A stretch of DNA of 64,000 nucleotides from WRGT01 sp942493035 (lineage in GTDB: Bacteria; Spirochaetota; UBA4802; UBA5550): NCBI GenBank assembly GCA_942493035.1, contig OW818666.1, positions 4,278,001 to 4,342,000 of the forward strand, read 5' to 3'. The notes under the pieces are model-generated. The model saw only the letters and a list, made by a program, of their open reading frames with translations. It was not told the DNA's origin and searched no databases. A program made the translations under genes and the position numbers. Of the stretch, positions 36,079 to 45,339 are shown piece by piece. Within the stretch, counting starts at the first letter, position 1. The number at the start of each line of letters is the position of its first letter.

Positions 36079-37026
36079 ATGAAAATAAATAGCACAGACC
36101 AATCCCCGGTATCAATCATCGACCATCTGGTCAGTGAGATAAGTGAGAGCAGGAAAAATATTATATCAGGGATTTTTCTTGATGAATCTCTTCTGGATTT
36201 TTATTCTCTCAAGGATGCAATTTTTATACCTGCTATACCGGTAGGTGAACTTGATTATAATACAGGAATTGATATAGTAAAAAATCTGACAAAACTGATC
36301 CCGGAATTCTTATTGAATCATACTCTTCTTGAAAAAAGAAAACCGTCATCTGAACAGCATTCACTTCAATTTATAAAACCTATTCATGGCAAGCTGGTTG
36401 ATTTTGTACACATTTTAAGATTCGATTTTAAACTTACAGGTGGTTACGGTACTATCGCCGGGAAGGGGGATAACAGAACTTTTCCAGGATATCAGACAGA
36501 TCGAATAAGATATAAATCAAGACTGGTCCCGATTATAAAAGGGAGTAATCCGTTTATGATAGATTCTTTAAGGCTCAAGTCGCAGCTGGAGGTTGATACA
36601 GACGGGAAGAGGTTTACCTCGGTATTTTTTGATGAGTACAGTACAACGGAGATATCAATAGACTTCAGTGTAAAGTCGGGTAACGATATATATTCCATAC
36701 CTGCAAAGATTTACCAGTTTATTCCTTATGAATATTTTACCGCGTGTATGAGCATCCCTGATCCGACTGCTGCGAAGCTGAACCTGGGTGCAGAGTTGTT
36801 TGAACCTCTTTTCTTTTATCTTTATTTTCAATATAGAGAGAGGAATCATGAAATAGATGAGAAGCAGCTTTCTATCTGGAGTGACTATCTTGAGGTGACC
36901 GAAACCGGCGTTACACAGAAGCAGTTTCTGCAGGAGAGACTTCGGGATTTTTTCTCTCAATATAAAATATACAGGGATGATGATATGATGCTTAACGGAT
37001 TGCGCCAGATTGTCATCAATAAATGA
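36079..37026 (+). CDS. Conserved hypothetical protein upstream of fdhD
   Basis: A 315-residue soluble protein with no signal peptide or membrane segments and no family that I recognise. Mixed charge and regular alternation suggest a globular alpha/beta protein. Local features: several acidic turns, a GGYGTIAGKGDNRTF loop at about 120-135, and a C-terminal FLQERLRDFFSQYKIYRDDD helix. It ends 9 bp before fdhD, with which it appears to be co-transcribed. No function is proposed. Confidence 0.55.
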   Translation: MKINSTDQSPVSIIDHLVSEISESRKNIISGIFLDESLLDFYSLKDAIFIPAIPVGELDYNTGIDIVKNLTKLIPEFLLNHTLLEKRKPSSEQHSLQFIKPIHGKLVDFVHILRFDFKLTGGYGTIAGKGDNRTFPGYQTDRIRYKSRLVPIIKGSNPFMIDSLRLKSQLEVDTDGKRFTSVFFDEYSTTEISIDFSVKSGNDIYSIPAKIYQFIPYEYFTACMSIPDPTAAKLNLGAELFEPLFFYLYFQYRERNHEIDEKQLSIWSDYLEVTETGVTQKQFLQERLRDFFSQYKIYRDDDMMLNGLRQIVINK

Positions 37027-37035
37027 GGTCGTAAA

Positions 37036-37791
37036 ATGTTGATGGATACATCGGAAGTAAAAGTAGTAAAATATAAAGATGGAAGTGCCGGGGATGTCTC
37101 TGACCGGATAGTGAGTGAAGATCCTTTTGAAATTTTTATCAACGGCGAAAAGAAATATTTCTGCATGAGAATGCCGGGAATGGATTATGAACTGGCAATC
37201 GGTCTTTTATTCAATGAAGGTATTATAAATTCGTTGAGTGACGTTCAGGATTTTAAACTGGATGAAAGCCGGATCTCTCTGAATATTAAAGGCACAATTG
37301 TTCCCGGATTTAAAAAAGTTTATGCCTCATCGGGGAGTATGATTTCAGATGAACTCGTAGTTCCGGTTTCGCAGAGTGAGGGGGAGTTCCAGGCTGTAAA
37401 ACTTTTTACTTTGCAGAATGAATTTTTTAAAATGCAGAAGGTATTCGATAAAACCGGAGGAGTTCATGCCTGTGCTTTTTATTCATCAGGCGGAGAGCTT
37501 ATCTCTTTTGCAGAAGATGTTGGGAGGCACAATGCACTTGATAAATGCATGGGGAGTGCTCTGGCATCGGGAAAATCCGGAAGTATTTTTCTAATATTGC
37601 TCTCTTCAAGACTTAGTTTTGAAATGATCCGTAAAAGTTACAGAACCGGCGCTGTTGTCGTTGCAGGTGTATCTGCCCCCACCAGTGCAGCTGTAAGTGC
37701 CGCCGAACAGGGGGGCATGACTCTTGTAGGATTTTTGAGAGGTGAGAGGTTCAATGCTTATACTCATGCTGAGCGGGTACTGAATCTTTAG
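37036..37791 (+). CDS. fdhD: FdhD-family protein lacking the sulfurtransferase cysteines
   Basis: A 251-residue FdhD: recognisable blocks are MPGMDYELAIGLLFNEG, TGGVHACAFYSSGGEL, AEDVGRHNALDK and LVGFLRGERFNAYTHAERVL. In Escherichia coli FdhD the Cys121-x2-Cys124 loop (SSCGVCG) transfers sulfur from IscS to the bis-MGD cofactor of formate dehydrogenase; here the same loop reads YASSGSMIS (Ser99, Met102), so both cysteines are absent. It may act only in cofactor binding or chaperoning. A GAGGT site precedes the ATG by 6 bp. No formate dehydrogenase is in the window. Confidence 0.85.
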   Translation: MLMDTSEVKVVKYKDGSAGDVSDRIVSEDPFEIFINGEKKYFCMRMPGMDYELAIGLLFNEGIINSLSDVQDFKLDESRISLNIKGTIVPGFKKVYASSGSMISDELVVPVSQSEGEFQAVKLFTLQNEFFKMQKVFDKTGGVHACAFYSSGGELISFAEDVGRHNALDKCMGSALASGKSGSIFLILLSSRLSFEMIRKSYRTGAVVVAGVSAPTSAAVSAAEQGGMTLVGFLRGERFNAYTHAERVLNL

Positions 37792-37823
37792 AACAGCCTG
37801 TAATTTAATAAAAAATCCTTATC

Positions 37824-37874
37824 CTTCGACTCCGCTCAGTGAGCCGTTAGTACGCTGGCTGAGCGGAGACGAAG
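37824..37874. repeat. Palindromic repeat of the CTTCGACTCCGCTCAG type
   Basis: CTTCG-A-CTCCGCTCAG (37824-37839) is mirrored by CTGAGCGGAG-A-CGAAG (37859-37874), an A-A mismatch within a 16-position stem. The loop is 19 nt. Similar palindromes are widespread in unrelated bacterial genomes. Confidence 0.6.
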
Positions 37875-37904
37875 CCTGAAGGTTTACCTATTCCATTAGG
37901 GCAG

Positions 37905-38003
37905 TTTTATTAACTTAATCTTTACAGGGTCAAAGGGGCGGTAGCCCCTTTATTAGCCCCGCAGGGCTCCCTGCGGTCCCGGAAACGGAGTTTTTGGGAC
38001 CGC
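37905..38003. repeat. Mosaic repeat R4, copy a
   Basis: TTAACTTAATCTTTACAGGG is followed by TCAAAGGGGCGGTAGCCCCT (a hairpin), CCCGCAGGGCTCCCTGCGG (a second hairpin) and ACGGAGTTTTTGGGACCGCC. A second copy with the same order is at 40800-40925. Confidence 0.65.
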
Positions 38004-38010
38004 CAATTAG

Positions 38011-40149
38011 TTAAAATTTTTCAAACCCGTCGTCATTCATAAAGTCATCAATACTTGATGACTTTTCTTTTTTAGGAGAAGTCTCTGTTCTTTTCTCTGA
38101 AGCAATGATTTCAGGTTTTTTTTCAGCAGCCTGCGGATTATATTTATGGGCTGTATCCTCTTTCTTTATTTCAGATATTTTCTTTATAGCAGTTTTTGCA
38201 GGAGTCTTCTTTGTAGATTCTATTGCAGATTCTATTACAGGTTTTGATTTGCTGTTTTTATTTCTGATTGTGAATCTGCTCATGAGTGCAAGCATCTCCT
38301 GCGCCTGATTTGCCATCTCTTCGCTGGCTGAGGCTGTCTCTTCAACAAGTGCTGCATTCTGCTGTGTTGCAGAGTCGAGTTCAACAATGGCACGGTTGAT
38401 CTGATCCATCCCCTGTCTCTGCTCATCACTTGCTGCCGCAATTTCAGATATGATATGAGCAGTTGTTTTTGCAGCATTTGCGATTTCTTTCAGGAATTCT
38501 CCCGATTGGACTACCACCTGTGTCCCTTTTTCCACTTTTTCAACAGATTCTTTAATTAAAAGTTCAATCTCTTTTGCCGCACCCCCTGAGCGCTGTGCAA
38601 GATTTCTTACCTCTCCGGCAACAACGGCAAAACCTTTACCCTGATCACCAGCCCGTGCTGCTTCAACAGCCGCATTCAGTGCAAGCAGGTTTGTCTGGAA
38701 GGCTATTTCATTTATAACAGTAATAATTTCAGAGATTTTTTTACTGGAGTCATTGATCTCGTTTATAGACTGGATTGCAACTACAGCCTGATCGCTTCCC
38801 AGTGCTGATTTCCGGGCACCTTCATTGGTGAGATCCTGAGCACTTTTTGAGTTCTCCGCATTGCGGTCCACTGTTGCGGTATTCTCCTCTATGGTTGCAG
38901 CAATCTCTTCAAGTGCTGAAGCCTGTTGTGTCGTCCTTTGAGAGAGATTCATATTCCCTTTACTGATCTGGTCAACAGCGGAAGTGAGATTTTCCGCAGA
39001 CAATATAATATTAGTAATTAAATCTTCAAGGTTGTCGGCAGAAGAGTTTAAAGCTCTTGCCAGATCGCCTATTTCGTCCCTTTGTTCAATTTTTACTCTG
39101 TCGGTAAAATCACCCTCAGCAAGTTTATTGGCAAATTCGCTCATCGCTTTTACAGGGTTGGAAATTTTTCCTGAAATATAAAAGCTCGCAAAAAGACTTA
39201 TAGCAATTGCTATTATTGCTATAAGAAGAGTAGCAAATACCATTCTGTAGAGTGGTGCATACAGTTTGCTTTCCGATACAGTGATACAGAGTATCCATCC
39301 TGTCTCTTTAACTTCACGGAAATAGACCCATTTGTCATCTCCATCGATTGTAATTTTTGCATTGCCGTTTTTCTGTTTAATAATATCTTTTCCCAGTGAG
39401 GCAAAATCTTTATCGGAGTGTTCTACAATCTTTTTTTTCATAATAAGTTCTTTATTCTGAAATGCAATGAAAGTTCCATCTGCATCAAGAAGGAATGCCT
39501 GAAGACCGGTTTTATCATCTTTAATAGATTGTACTATATTCTGCAGTTCAGCTATATCAAAATCTCCGCTTGCTATTCCCATGAAATTTTTACCGGCATC
39601 ATAAAAAGGGGATACTGCTGAGATCATTGTAACGCCAGTAGCTTCATCGAAAAAAGGTACTGACCATGATATGCTGTTTTCAGGTTTTCCTACTCCCGTT
39701 TTATACCAGTCCTGATTGTGAAAATTATATTCGGCTGTTTCATAATCTGTTGTAACAATAATGTTCTCTTTATCGCGATAAGCATATGGGCCGAAGAATC
39801 TCACCGCAGGGCTATATCTGAAGGGTTCAAACCATATGCCGAATCCGAAACTTGCCTTATTGTCTCCTGCAAGATCTTTAAGCATATTGATGTAATTATC
39901 TCTGGGAATCGCACTCCGGTTACTCTGTGCAAGCGAGGCCAGTGAGCGTACAATTGAAGAGTGCATATTCATCTTAATATTCATCTCGCTGATTATCGCA
40001 TCCATCTTTAAAGGCATCTTGCTGTTTATCTCTTCATTTATCGCATAATAAGTCATAGCAAGTGTAATGATCTGAATTGTAACTATAGCTACAATTACAA
40101 TAGAAGTTATGTAGGCCATTAGTTTAAATTTAAATGAATGAATGTTCAT
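38011..40149 (-). CDS. Methyl-accepting chemotaxis protein with dCache-type sensor
   Basis: A 712-residue MCP (GGGAG before the ATG at 40149; a longer frame starts inside cheW). A TM helix (about 8-32) is followed by a periplasmic double-Cache-like domain (about 35-285, with the motif SWSVPFFDEATGVTMISAVSPFYD), a second TM, a HAMP domain, and the signalling helices with the hairpin tip EIAFQTNLLALNAAVEAARAG. The C-terminal tail is Lys/Ser-rich and ends SIDDFMNDDGFEKF. dCache domains commonly bind amino acids or small carboxylates; the ligand is unknown. Transcribed directly after cheW. Confidence 0.93.
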   Translation of the reverse strand: MNIHSFKFKLMAYITSIVIVAIVTIQIITLAMTYYAINEEINSKMPLKMDAIISEMNIKMNMHSSIVRSLASLAQSNRSAIPRDNYINMLKDLAGDNKASFGFGIWFEPFRYSPAVRFFGPYAYRDKENIIVTTDYETAEYNFHNQDWYKTGVGKPENSISWSVPFFDEATGVTMISAVSPFYDAGKNFMGIASGDFDIAELQNIVQSIKDDKTGLQAFLLDADGTFIAFQNKELIMKKKIVEHSDKDFASLGKDIIKQKNGNAKITIDGDDKWVYFREVKETGWILCITVSESKLYAPLYRMVFATLLIAIIAIAISLFASFYISGKISNPVKAMSEFANKLAEGDFTDRVKIEQRDEIGDLARALNSSADNLEDLITNIILSAENLTSAVDQISKGNMNLSQRTTQQASALEEIAATIEENTATVDRNAENSKSAQDLTNEGARKSALGSDQAVVAIQSINEINDSSKKISEIITVINEIAFQTNLLALNAAVEAARAGDQGKGFAVVAGEVRNLAQRSGGAAKEIELLIKESVEKVEKGTQVVVQSGEFLKEIANAAKTTAHIISEIAAASDEQRQGMDQINRAIVELDSATQQNAALVEETASASEEMANQAQEMLALMSRFTIRNKNSKSKPVIESAIESTKKTPAKTAIKKISEIKKEDTAHKYNPQAAEKKPEIIASEKRTETSPKKEKSSSIDDFMNDDGFEKF

Positions 40150-40165
40150 ATTTATCTCCCAATAC

Positions 40166-40663
40166 TTAAGCTTCATTTATATCTGCAAGAACTTCGAGAT
40201 CTTTAACTGTGAGCATAATATCGGCATTAAGAATTATAATCAGGTTGCTGTCTTTATTGAACACGCCTTTGATTACTTCTTTATCTATGCTTACATGAAA
40301 ATTAGGTACTTCCTGAAGCTGACCAGGAGCAGTAATTACATCGGAAACGGAGTCTACTATTACACCCACAAGAAAATCTCTCATTTCAATAATGAGAATT
40401 ACAGTAAAAGCATCGTACTCTTTCTCGGGAATATTAAATTTCATTCTTAAATCAATTACGGGTACAACTATACCCCGCAGATTCATTACACCTTTCAGAT
40501 ATTTTTCACTATTTGGTACTGATGTAATTGTAGTCATCCCCACTATCTCTTTTACACGCAGGACTTCAATGCCGTAAGTTTCATTATTTATAAGAAAGGT
40601 AACATACTGTTCAGTAGTTGTTGTTCTGGATTCATTCATGCTGAGATCCGCCTGCATCGCCAT
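40166..40663 (-). CDS. cheW: Chemotaxis coupling protein CheW
   Basis: A 165-residue CheW: EQYVTFLINNETYGIEVLRVKEI, NLRGIVVPVIDLRMKF and VGVIVDSVSDVI are diagnostic. It links MCPs to CheA. The start has an excellent GGAGGG site 5 bp away. The MCP starts 16 bp past its stop in the same direction, so the two are co-transcribed and probably form one array unit. Confidence 0.95.
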   Translation of the reverse strand: MAMQADLSMNESRTTTTEQYVTFLINNETYGIEVLRVKEIVGMTTITSVPNSEKYLKGVMNLRGIVVPVIDLRMKFNIPEKEYDAFTVILIIEMRDFLVGVIVDSVSDVITAPGQLQEVPNFHVSIDKEVIKGVFNKDSNLIIILNADIMLTVKDLEVLADINEA

Positions 40664-40767
40664 TTAAGCCCTCCGGTGAATCATTTTAAGTATCTGATTA
40701 AAGTTTTATATCTTTTAATAGATCTTATAAATATACATTATCTGATAAAAAAAGCAATATATTTCCG

Positions 40768-40925
40768 GTATTTATTCTTAAACTTTTTTAAAGTAAAAAA
40801 GCTCTATTAACTCAATCATTACAAGGTCAAAGGGAGGTCGGTTGGTGAGCATAGTCGAACCATAGCCCCTTTATAAGTCCCGCAGGGCTCCTTGCGGTTC
40901 CGGAAACGGAGTTTTTGGGACCGCA
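40768..40925. repeat. Mosaic repeat R4, copy b, joined to an R3-type flank
   Basis: Starts with the R3-type flank (ATTCTTAAACTTTTTTAAAG), then TTAACTCAATCATTACAAGG, then the R4 core (CAGGGCTCCTTGCGG, ACGGAGTTTTTGGGACCGC). The first R4 hairpin carries an extra block, GGTTGGTGAGCATAGTCGAA, not present at 37905-38003. Confidence 0.65.
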
Positions 40926-40992
40926 CAATATAAAATCATTGCATGGATTTTCTTAATTGTATTATATTAAAATATGCGTGGAGGATTATTTT

Positions 40993-41895
40993 ATGAAAAT
41001 AGCTGTTGCAGGCGGACTCGGTTTTTTAGGGAGACACATTATATCGGTACTTCTTGAAGGAGGTCATGATGTAACTCTTTTTGCAAGAAGAGAGGAAAAT
41101 CTGCATGAAGGGGTGTTATTCGTAAAAGCAGATCTTATGCTTCCAGGAGAGTGGCAGGCGAGGCTTGCAGAAAATGATATTGTCATAAATCTTGTAGGAG
41201 TTAATCTTTTTCAGAGATGGAATAAAAAGATTAAGAAATTAATATACGACAGCCGTATAATATCCACAGCCAATATTCTTGATTCTTTCAGGTCGGGAAA
41301 GGGTGCAGGGAAGACTTTAATTAATGCTTCTGCTGTTGGATTTTACGGATTAAGCGATGATGAAGTTATTACAGAGTCACACGGAGCTGGAACGGATTTT
41401 CTTGCCAGGATATGCAGTGACTGGGAGAAAGAAGCTTTAAAGGGGGAGGCGAAAAATATGCGTGTAGTTCTTCTCCGTTTTGGTTCTGTATTCGGATCAG
41501 ACGGAGGGGCTTTCCCTCTTCTTAAAAAGAATTATAGATTGATGCTCGGCGGTAAGCTCGGTAATGGCAAACAGTGGTTTCCATGGATACATATAGATGA
41601 TGTTGCAGCAATAGTGTTAAGATCTGTCACTGATGAAAAAATGTCCGGAGCATATAACTGTACCGCACCTGGAATTGTAACAAATGGGGAATTTACGAAA
41701 ACAATGGCTAAAGCTGTGAATAGGCCGGTACTCATTCCTTTTGTACCCGGTTTTATTTTAAGGATTGTTCTCGGAGAGTTCGGGGCTTTTCTTACAAAGG
41801 GACAGAGGGCAGTTCCCGAAAGACTTACAAAGGAGGGATTTATTTTTAATTTCCCGGTACTGAAAGAGGCACTGGATAATCTTATAAAAAAATAA
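40993..41895 (+). CDS. TIGR01777-family epimerase/NAD(P)-binding protein
   Basis: A 300-residue extended-SDR protein. The start with GGAGG at about 40980 is the ATG at 40993 (a TTG-type extension to 40957 is unlikely). The N-terminal Rossmann motif is AVAGGLGFLGRHI. The family block LINASAVGFYG, the region RICSDWEKEA and the C-terminal DUF1731-like part (ESGHAFEFRYP equivalents: KEGFIFNFPVLKEALDNL) match TIGR01777. Homologues such as YfcH are of uncertain function, possibly acting on a nucleotide sugar. It stands alone between two chemotaxis loci. Confidence 0.85.
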   Translation: MKIAVAGGLGFLGRHIISVLLEGGHDVTLFARREENLHEGVLFVKADLMLPGEWQARLAENDIVINLVGVNLFQRWNKKIKKLIYDSRIISTANILDSFRSGKGAGKTLINASAVGFYGLSDDEVITESHGAGTDFLARICSDWEKEALKGEAKNMRVVLLRFGSVFGSDGGAFPLLKKNYRLMLGGKLGNGKQWFPWIHIDDVAAIVLRSVTDEKMSGAYNCTAPGIVTNGEFTKTMAKAVNRPVLIPFVPGFILRIVLGEFGAFLTKGQRAVPERLTKEGFIFNFPVLKEALDNLIKK

Positions 41896-41930
41896 TTCTC
41901 ATGGCAGACTGTCGGGGATACTTTTTGTTT

Positions 41931-43490
41931 TCAGGCAATAATTCCTCCGGCAAGACTTTTGAGCCTTTCTGTAAGTTCATTCAATATACGTGTTGATTCA
42001 TTTATTCTTCGTGAAATATTTACTATTTCACCGGCCTGATCTGCAATATCGGATGTTGTTTTACTCGATTCGCGTGTGGAAATTTTCTGTTCGTTAGTCG
42101 ATTTTTCAATTGTTCTGCTGAAGTTGTGTACTCTGTCATTTAGATTCCGGATGGTTTTTATCGTTACATCTATGTCTCCGATTTTATTTACTGCTTCATC
42201 TATCTGACTTTTTATTCCAGATACGGCTTCGTGCAGTTTCTCAGTCAGTATGGCTGATTCGCTTATGAGAGAGTTGCTCTCGTCAATTATTTTTGAATTC
42301 TCACGGACTATCCGTTCAATCTCCTTTGAGTTTGTGGAAGTTTCATCTGCAAGTTTTGATATCTGTTCTGCGACTACGGCGAATCCTCTACCTGCATCTC
42401 CGGCACGCGCAGCTTCTATTGACGCGTTGAGCGACAGGAGGTTTACATGGTCGGCGATGTCGTTGATAATATTGATAAAGTTTGTCATCTCGTTACTCTT
42501 GTTGAGTACTGTGTTGAATCTGTCCCGTGTCATATCTATATGGGTTAATGATTCCTTTGAATGGACAAGCAGTGATCCGAGAGTCTCCTGTACATGAATT
42601 GAATCACTCTGCAGTGAATCGTTTACATCTTTAAGATCATTTATCTCTTCGAGCGTTATACTCATCTCGCTGTAAAGATTCTGGGATGTTTCTGTGACCG
42701 ACTCGGCATTTACAGCAAGAGTTTCAAGTGAACTTGTTATCTCATTCAGTGCGCTTGCCTGATTTTCAGAGATACAGTTCATGCTGTCGGAGATCTCCTC
42801 CTGTTCGGAAATATGGTCTTTTAGAACCATTATTGAATTAAGCACAGATTTTGCAACATCTCTAAGAGATGATAGTGACGACATAGATTCATTATGTTTT
42901 GCTACTGTAAGTTTCAGAAGCTGTCGCGCGGCCGAGGCACCCGTAGCCGCTCCAAGTCCAACCATGAGATAGACAATATAACGTACAATAAAATTTGCAG
43001 CTGGACCTGTAGGGATAAGCTGAGGTCTAAGATAAAAAAGCGTACTCTGTGATATCAGTATAAGTATAAGACTGTATATGCTGAGCCATGGATTAAAATA
43101 AAATATACTTAGTGCAAGTGTAATATAGTTTGCAGCAAAGAGTTCCGATGAGCCATAGAAAGAGAACTGGAAAATCCATAGACATAAGACAATTGAGGTT
43201 ATCGTAACATAGCCGGAAAAAATAGTCCCTGTCCGTTTACGTATGAGAAGTTCGGTAAATGTCAGTATTGCCGCAATAGAGATAATCTGAATTACTATAC
43301 TCTGGTAGGTCAGATAGGCGGAACCCTTTCCCGTATACTTAATAGCGGTAACTGCGAAGTTGGCAATGATGAGTATCAGAAGAAAAGATTTAAGCATACG
43401 TCGGTTGTTCCTGTGCATTATATCATTAAAAATGGCAGATTTTACTAATTGACCCTCTTCGCGACGTTCTATGCTAATTTTAGTATTCAC
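41931..43490 (-). CDS. Methyl-accepting chemotaxis protein with polytopic membrane sensor
   Basis: A 519-residue MCP with about six N-terminal TM helices (34-195) and no large periplasmic domain or HAMP, followed by the cytoplasmic signalling domain with the tip INDIADHVNLLSLNASIEAARAG. It probably senses membrane-related or energy signals. The start is GTG, 6 bp after GGAGG. It is a separate unit from the dCache MCP. Confidence 0.9.
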   Translation of the reverse strand: MNTKISIERREEGQLVKSAIFNDIMHRNNRRMLKSFLLILIIANFAVTAIKYTGKGSAYLTYQSIVIQIISIAAILTFTELLIRKRTGTIFSGYVTITSIVLCLWIFQFSFYGSSELFAANYITLALSIFYFNPWLSIYSLILILISQSTLFYLRPQLIPTGPAANFIVRYIVYLMVGLGAATGASAARQLLKLTVAKHNESMSSLSSLRDVAKSVLNSIMVLKDHISEQEEISDSMNCISENQASALNEITSSLETLAVNAESVTETSQNLYSEMSITLEEINDLKDVNDSLQSDSIHVQETLGSLLVHSKESLTHIDMTRDRFNTVLNKSNEMTNFINIINDIADHVNLLSLNASIEAARAGDAGRGFAVVAEQISKLADETSTNSKEIERIVRENSKIIDESNSLISESAILTEKLHEAVSGIKSQIDEAVNKIGDIDVTIKTIRNLNDRVHNFSRTIEKSTNEQKISTRESSKTTSDIADQAGEIVNISRRINESTRILNELTERLKSLAGGIIA

Positions 43491-43555
43491 ATTGAGCCTC
43501 CGGTAGCCTATCCATCAGAAAATTTTTTAGACCTGATGATTTAGTAACTGCTTAA

Positions 43556-43632
43556 AACCAGTGGTATTTTTCTCCGCAGCGCCACAGGCGCTGCGGAGAG
43601 CAATTTTACCACCAGTTTATGAGCAGATACAT
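43556..43632. repeat. Dispersed repeat R2, copy b
   Basis: A perfect 12-bp hairpin (CTCCGCAGCGCC at 43572-43583, its complement at 43587-43598, loop ACA) sits between GTGGTATTTTT and TTTTACCACCAGTTTATGAG. It is the inverse of the copy at 19755. The rest of the 43491-43842 gap shows nothing. Confidence 0.65.
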
Positions 43633-43842
43633 GAATTATGTTATGCGGGGAATTTAATACAGGGTTATATTTTTTCAAAATAAAATGCGGGAAATTAGAG
43701 TTTTTTTTGAGCGTTTAGTTCAGGTAGTAAGTTTTTAGTCATTCCGGAATATACAAAGGATAAAAATGTAAACCGGAATGACTGTTATTGGAATTATTAA
43801 TTATCAGCAGTTATATTAGAATCGGATATTTCTTGAGTGATC

Positions 43843-45339
43843 TTAATAGTCTTCATCAGCCCAGCCAACATCAGCAAGGAATTCATCGTATGTACCGGGG
43901 TAGATGCTTATTTTATCATTATCAAAAACAACCAGTTTTGTGGCTACGCTTCGCAGGTGCATTTCATTGTGAGTTACCATTATAACTGATCCGTCAAAGT
44001 CATCTATCGCTTCTATGAGAGAGTCGCATGACTGCATGTCCAGGTGATTTGTGGGCTCATCGAGAAATAGAAGGTGACATGGAGTTACAAGGATTTTACC
44101 CAGGAGTACACGGCTCTTCTCCCCTCCGGATAAAACTTTGATTTTCTTCAGTGCATTGTCGCCGGGGAACATCAATCCCCCTGCGATGCTTCTAGCTTTG
44201 AATTCGTTGCACGATTTGTCCGCACTCTTTATCTCTTCGAAAACGGCTCTGTTTTCATTCAGATCCAGTTTATTAGTCTGCCCGAAATAACCCTCAAGCA
44301 GTGAAGGATGTTTTTTAACACTACCGGATGTGGGCTGCAGTTCACCTGCGAGAAGTTTGATGAGAGTAGATTTTCCTTTACCATTTTTTCCGATGATACA
44401 TATCCTGTCCCGTTTACCAACAGATAATGAAAAGTCTTCTATCAGGAATGGTTCTTTTCCATTGTACGAAAAAGATATATTCTCGGCGGACATCATCTGG
44501 CCAGCTGCAAAGTGTGCGCTGTTGAAGTAGAGGTCCAGGTCTTCAATGGCTTCCAGTGCTTTCATTTCACCCTGCTTTTCCAGCTTCTTTACGCGGGATT
44601 GTGTACGGCTTGCGAAACTCGCCTTGGCTTTAAACTTGGCGATGAAGATCTCCTCCTGCTTACGCTTCTTTGCTTCATTCAGACGCGTTTTTTCGTAGAT
44701 CTCCTCTTCCTGATTTATCATGTTGTAGAGCTTGTCTGAATCACCTTCAACTTTTTTTGCTTTGGTCCGGTGTATGGCTACAATGTGAGTACAGACACTA
44801 TCCATAAAACTTCTATCGTGTGTAATGAGGATGAATTCACCATCCCATGATTTGAGGAAATCCTCCAGCCATCTGATTGCAACAATGTCGAGGTAGTTGT
44901 TCGGTTCATCGAGCATAAGCATGTCGGGATTTGAAACAAGAAGTTTCGCCAGATTCATACGTATCTGGTATCCTCCGGAAAATTCGTTTGGATCTCTCTC
45001 GAAATCCGTCTCCGAAAATCCAAGACCGGATAGTATTTTTTCAACTTTCCATGTCTCGTACTCCTCTCCGGCAGGGAGACCCAGTGAGCACTCTTCGAGA
45101 ACTGTCGGCTTAGTAAAATGCAGGTGCTGCTCAAGATGTCCAATGGTGTAATTCTTCGGAACGATAATGCTCCCGGAATTTTTTTCTACATTACCGATAA
45201 TCATCTGGAAAAGGGTCGTTTTGCCGTGGCCGTTTCTTCCGACTAAACCGATTCGCTCCCCTTTGTTTACATTAAGGTTAAGATCGTCAAAGAGAACCTG
45301 GCCACCGAAAGTCTTGTTTAATCCTGAAATCTTTATCAT
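43843..45339 (-). CDS. ABC-F family ATPase
   Basis: A 498-residue soluble protein with two ABC domains and no membrane part: first Walker A GRNGHGKTT, signature FSGGYQIR and Walker B LMLDEPNNYLD; second Walker A GKNGKGKST, signature LSGGEKSR, Walker B LFLDEPTNHLD. The linker (about 240-265) is a charged helix KAKASFASRTQSRVKK, the P-site tRNA interaction motif region. ABC-F proteins act on the ribosome; the short linker and absence of a C-terminal coiled coil resemble YbiT-like members. Not obviously a resistance determinant. Confidence 0.9.
   Translation of the reverse strand: MIKISGLNKTFGGQVLFDDLNLNVNKGERIGLVGRNGHGKTTLFQMIIGNVEKNSGSIIVPKNYTIGHLEQHLHFTKPTVLEECSLGLPAGEEYETWKVEKILSGLGFSETDFERDPNEFSGGYQIRMNLAKLLVSNPDMLMLDEPNNYLDIVAIRWLEDFLKSWDGEFILITHDRSFMDSVCTHIVAIHRTKAKKVEGDSDKLYNMINQEEEIYEKTRLNEAKKRKQEEIFIAKFKAKASFASRTQSRVKKLEKQGEMKALEAIEDLDLYFNSAHFAAGQMMSAENISFSYNGKEPFLIEDFSLSVGKRDRICIIGKNGKGKSTLIKLLAGELQPTSGSVKKHPSLLEGYFGQTNKLDLNENRAVFEEIKSADKSCNEFKARSIAGGLMFPGDNALKKIKVLSGGEKSRVLLGKILVTPCHLLFLDEPTNHLDMQSCDSLIEAIDDFDGSVIMVTHNEMHLRSVATKLVVFDNDKISIYPGTYDEFLADVGWADEDY

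Noticed and set aside
36079..37026. The gene before fdhD as a second molybdenum-cofactor protein
   Set aside because: Co-transcription is plausible, but no cofactor-family motif is visible, so it is left as unknown.
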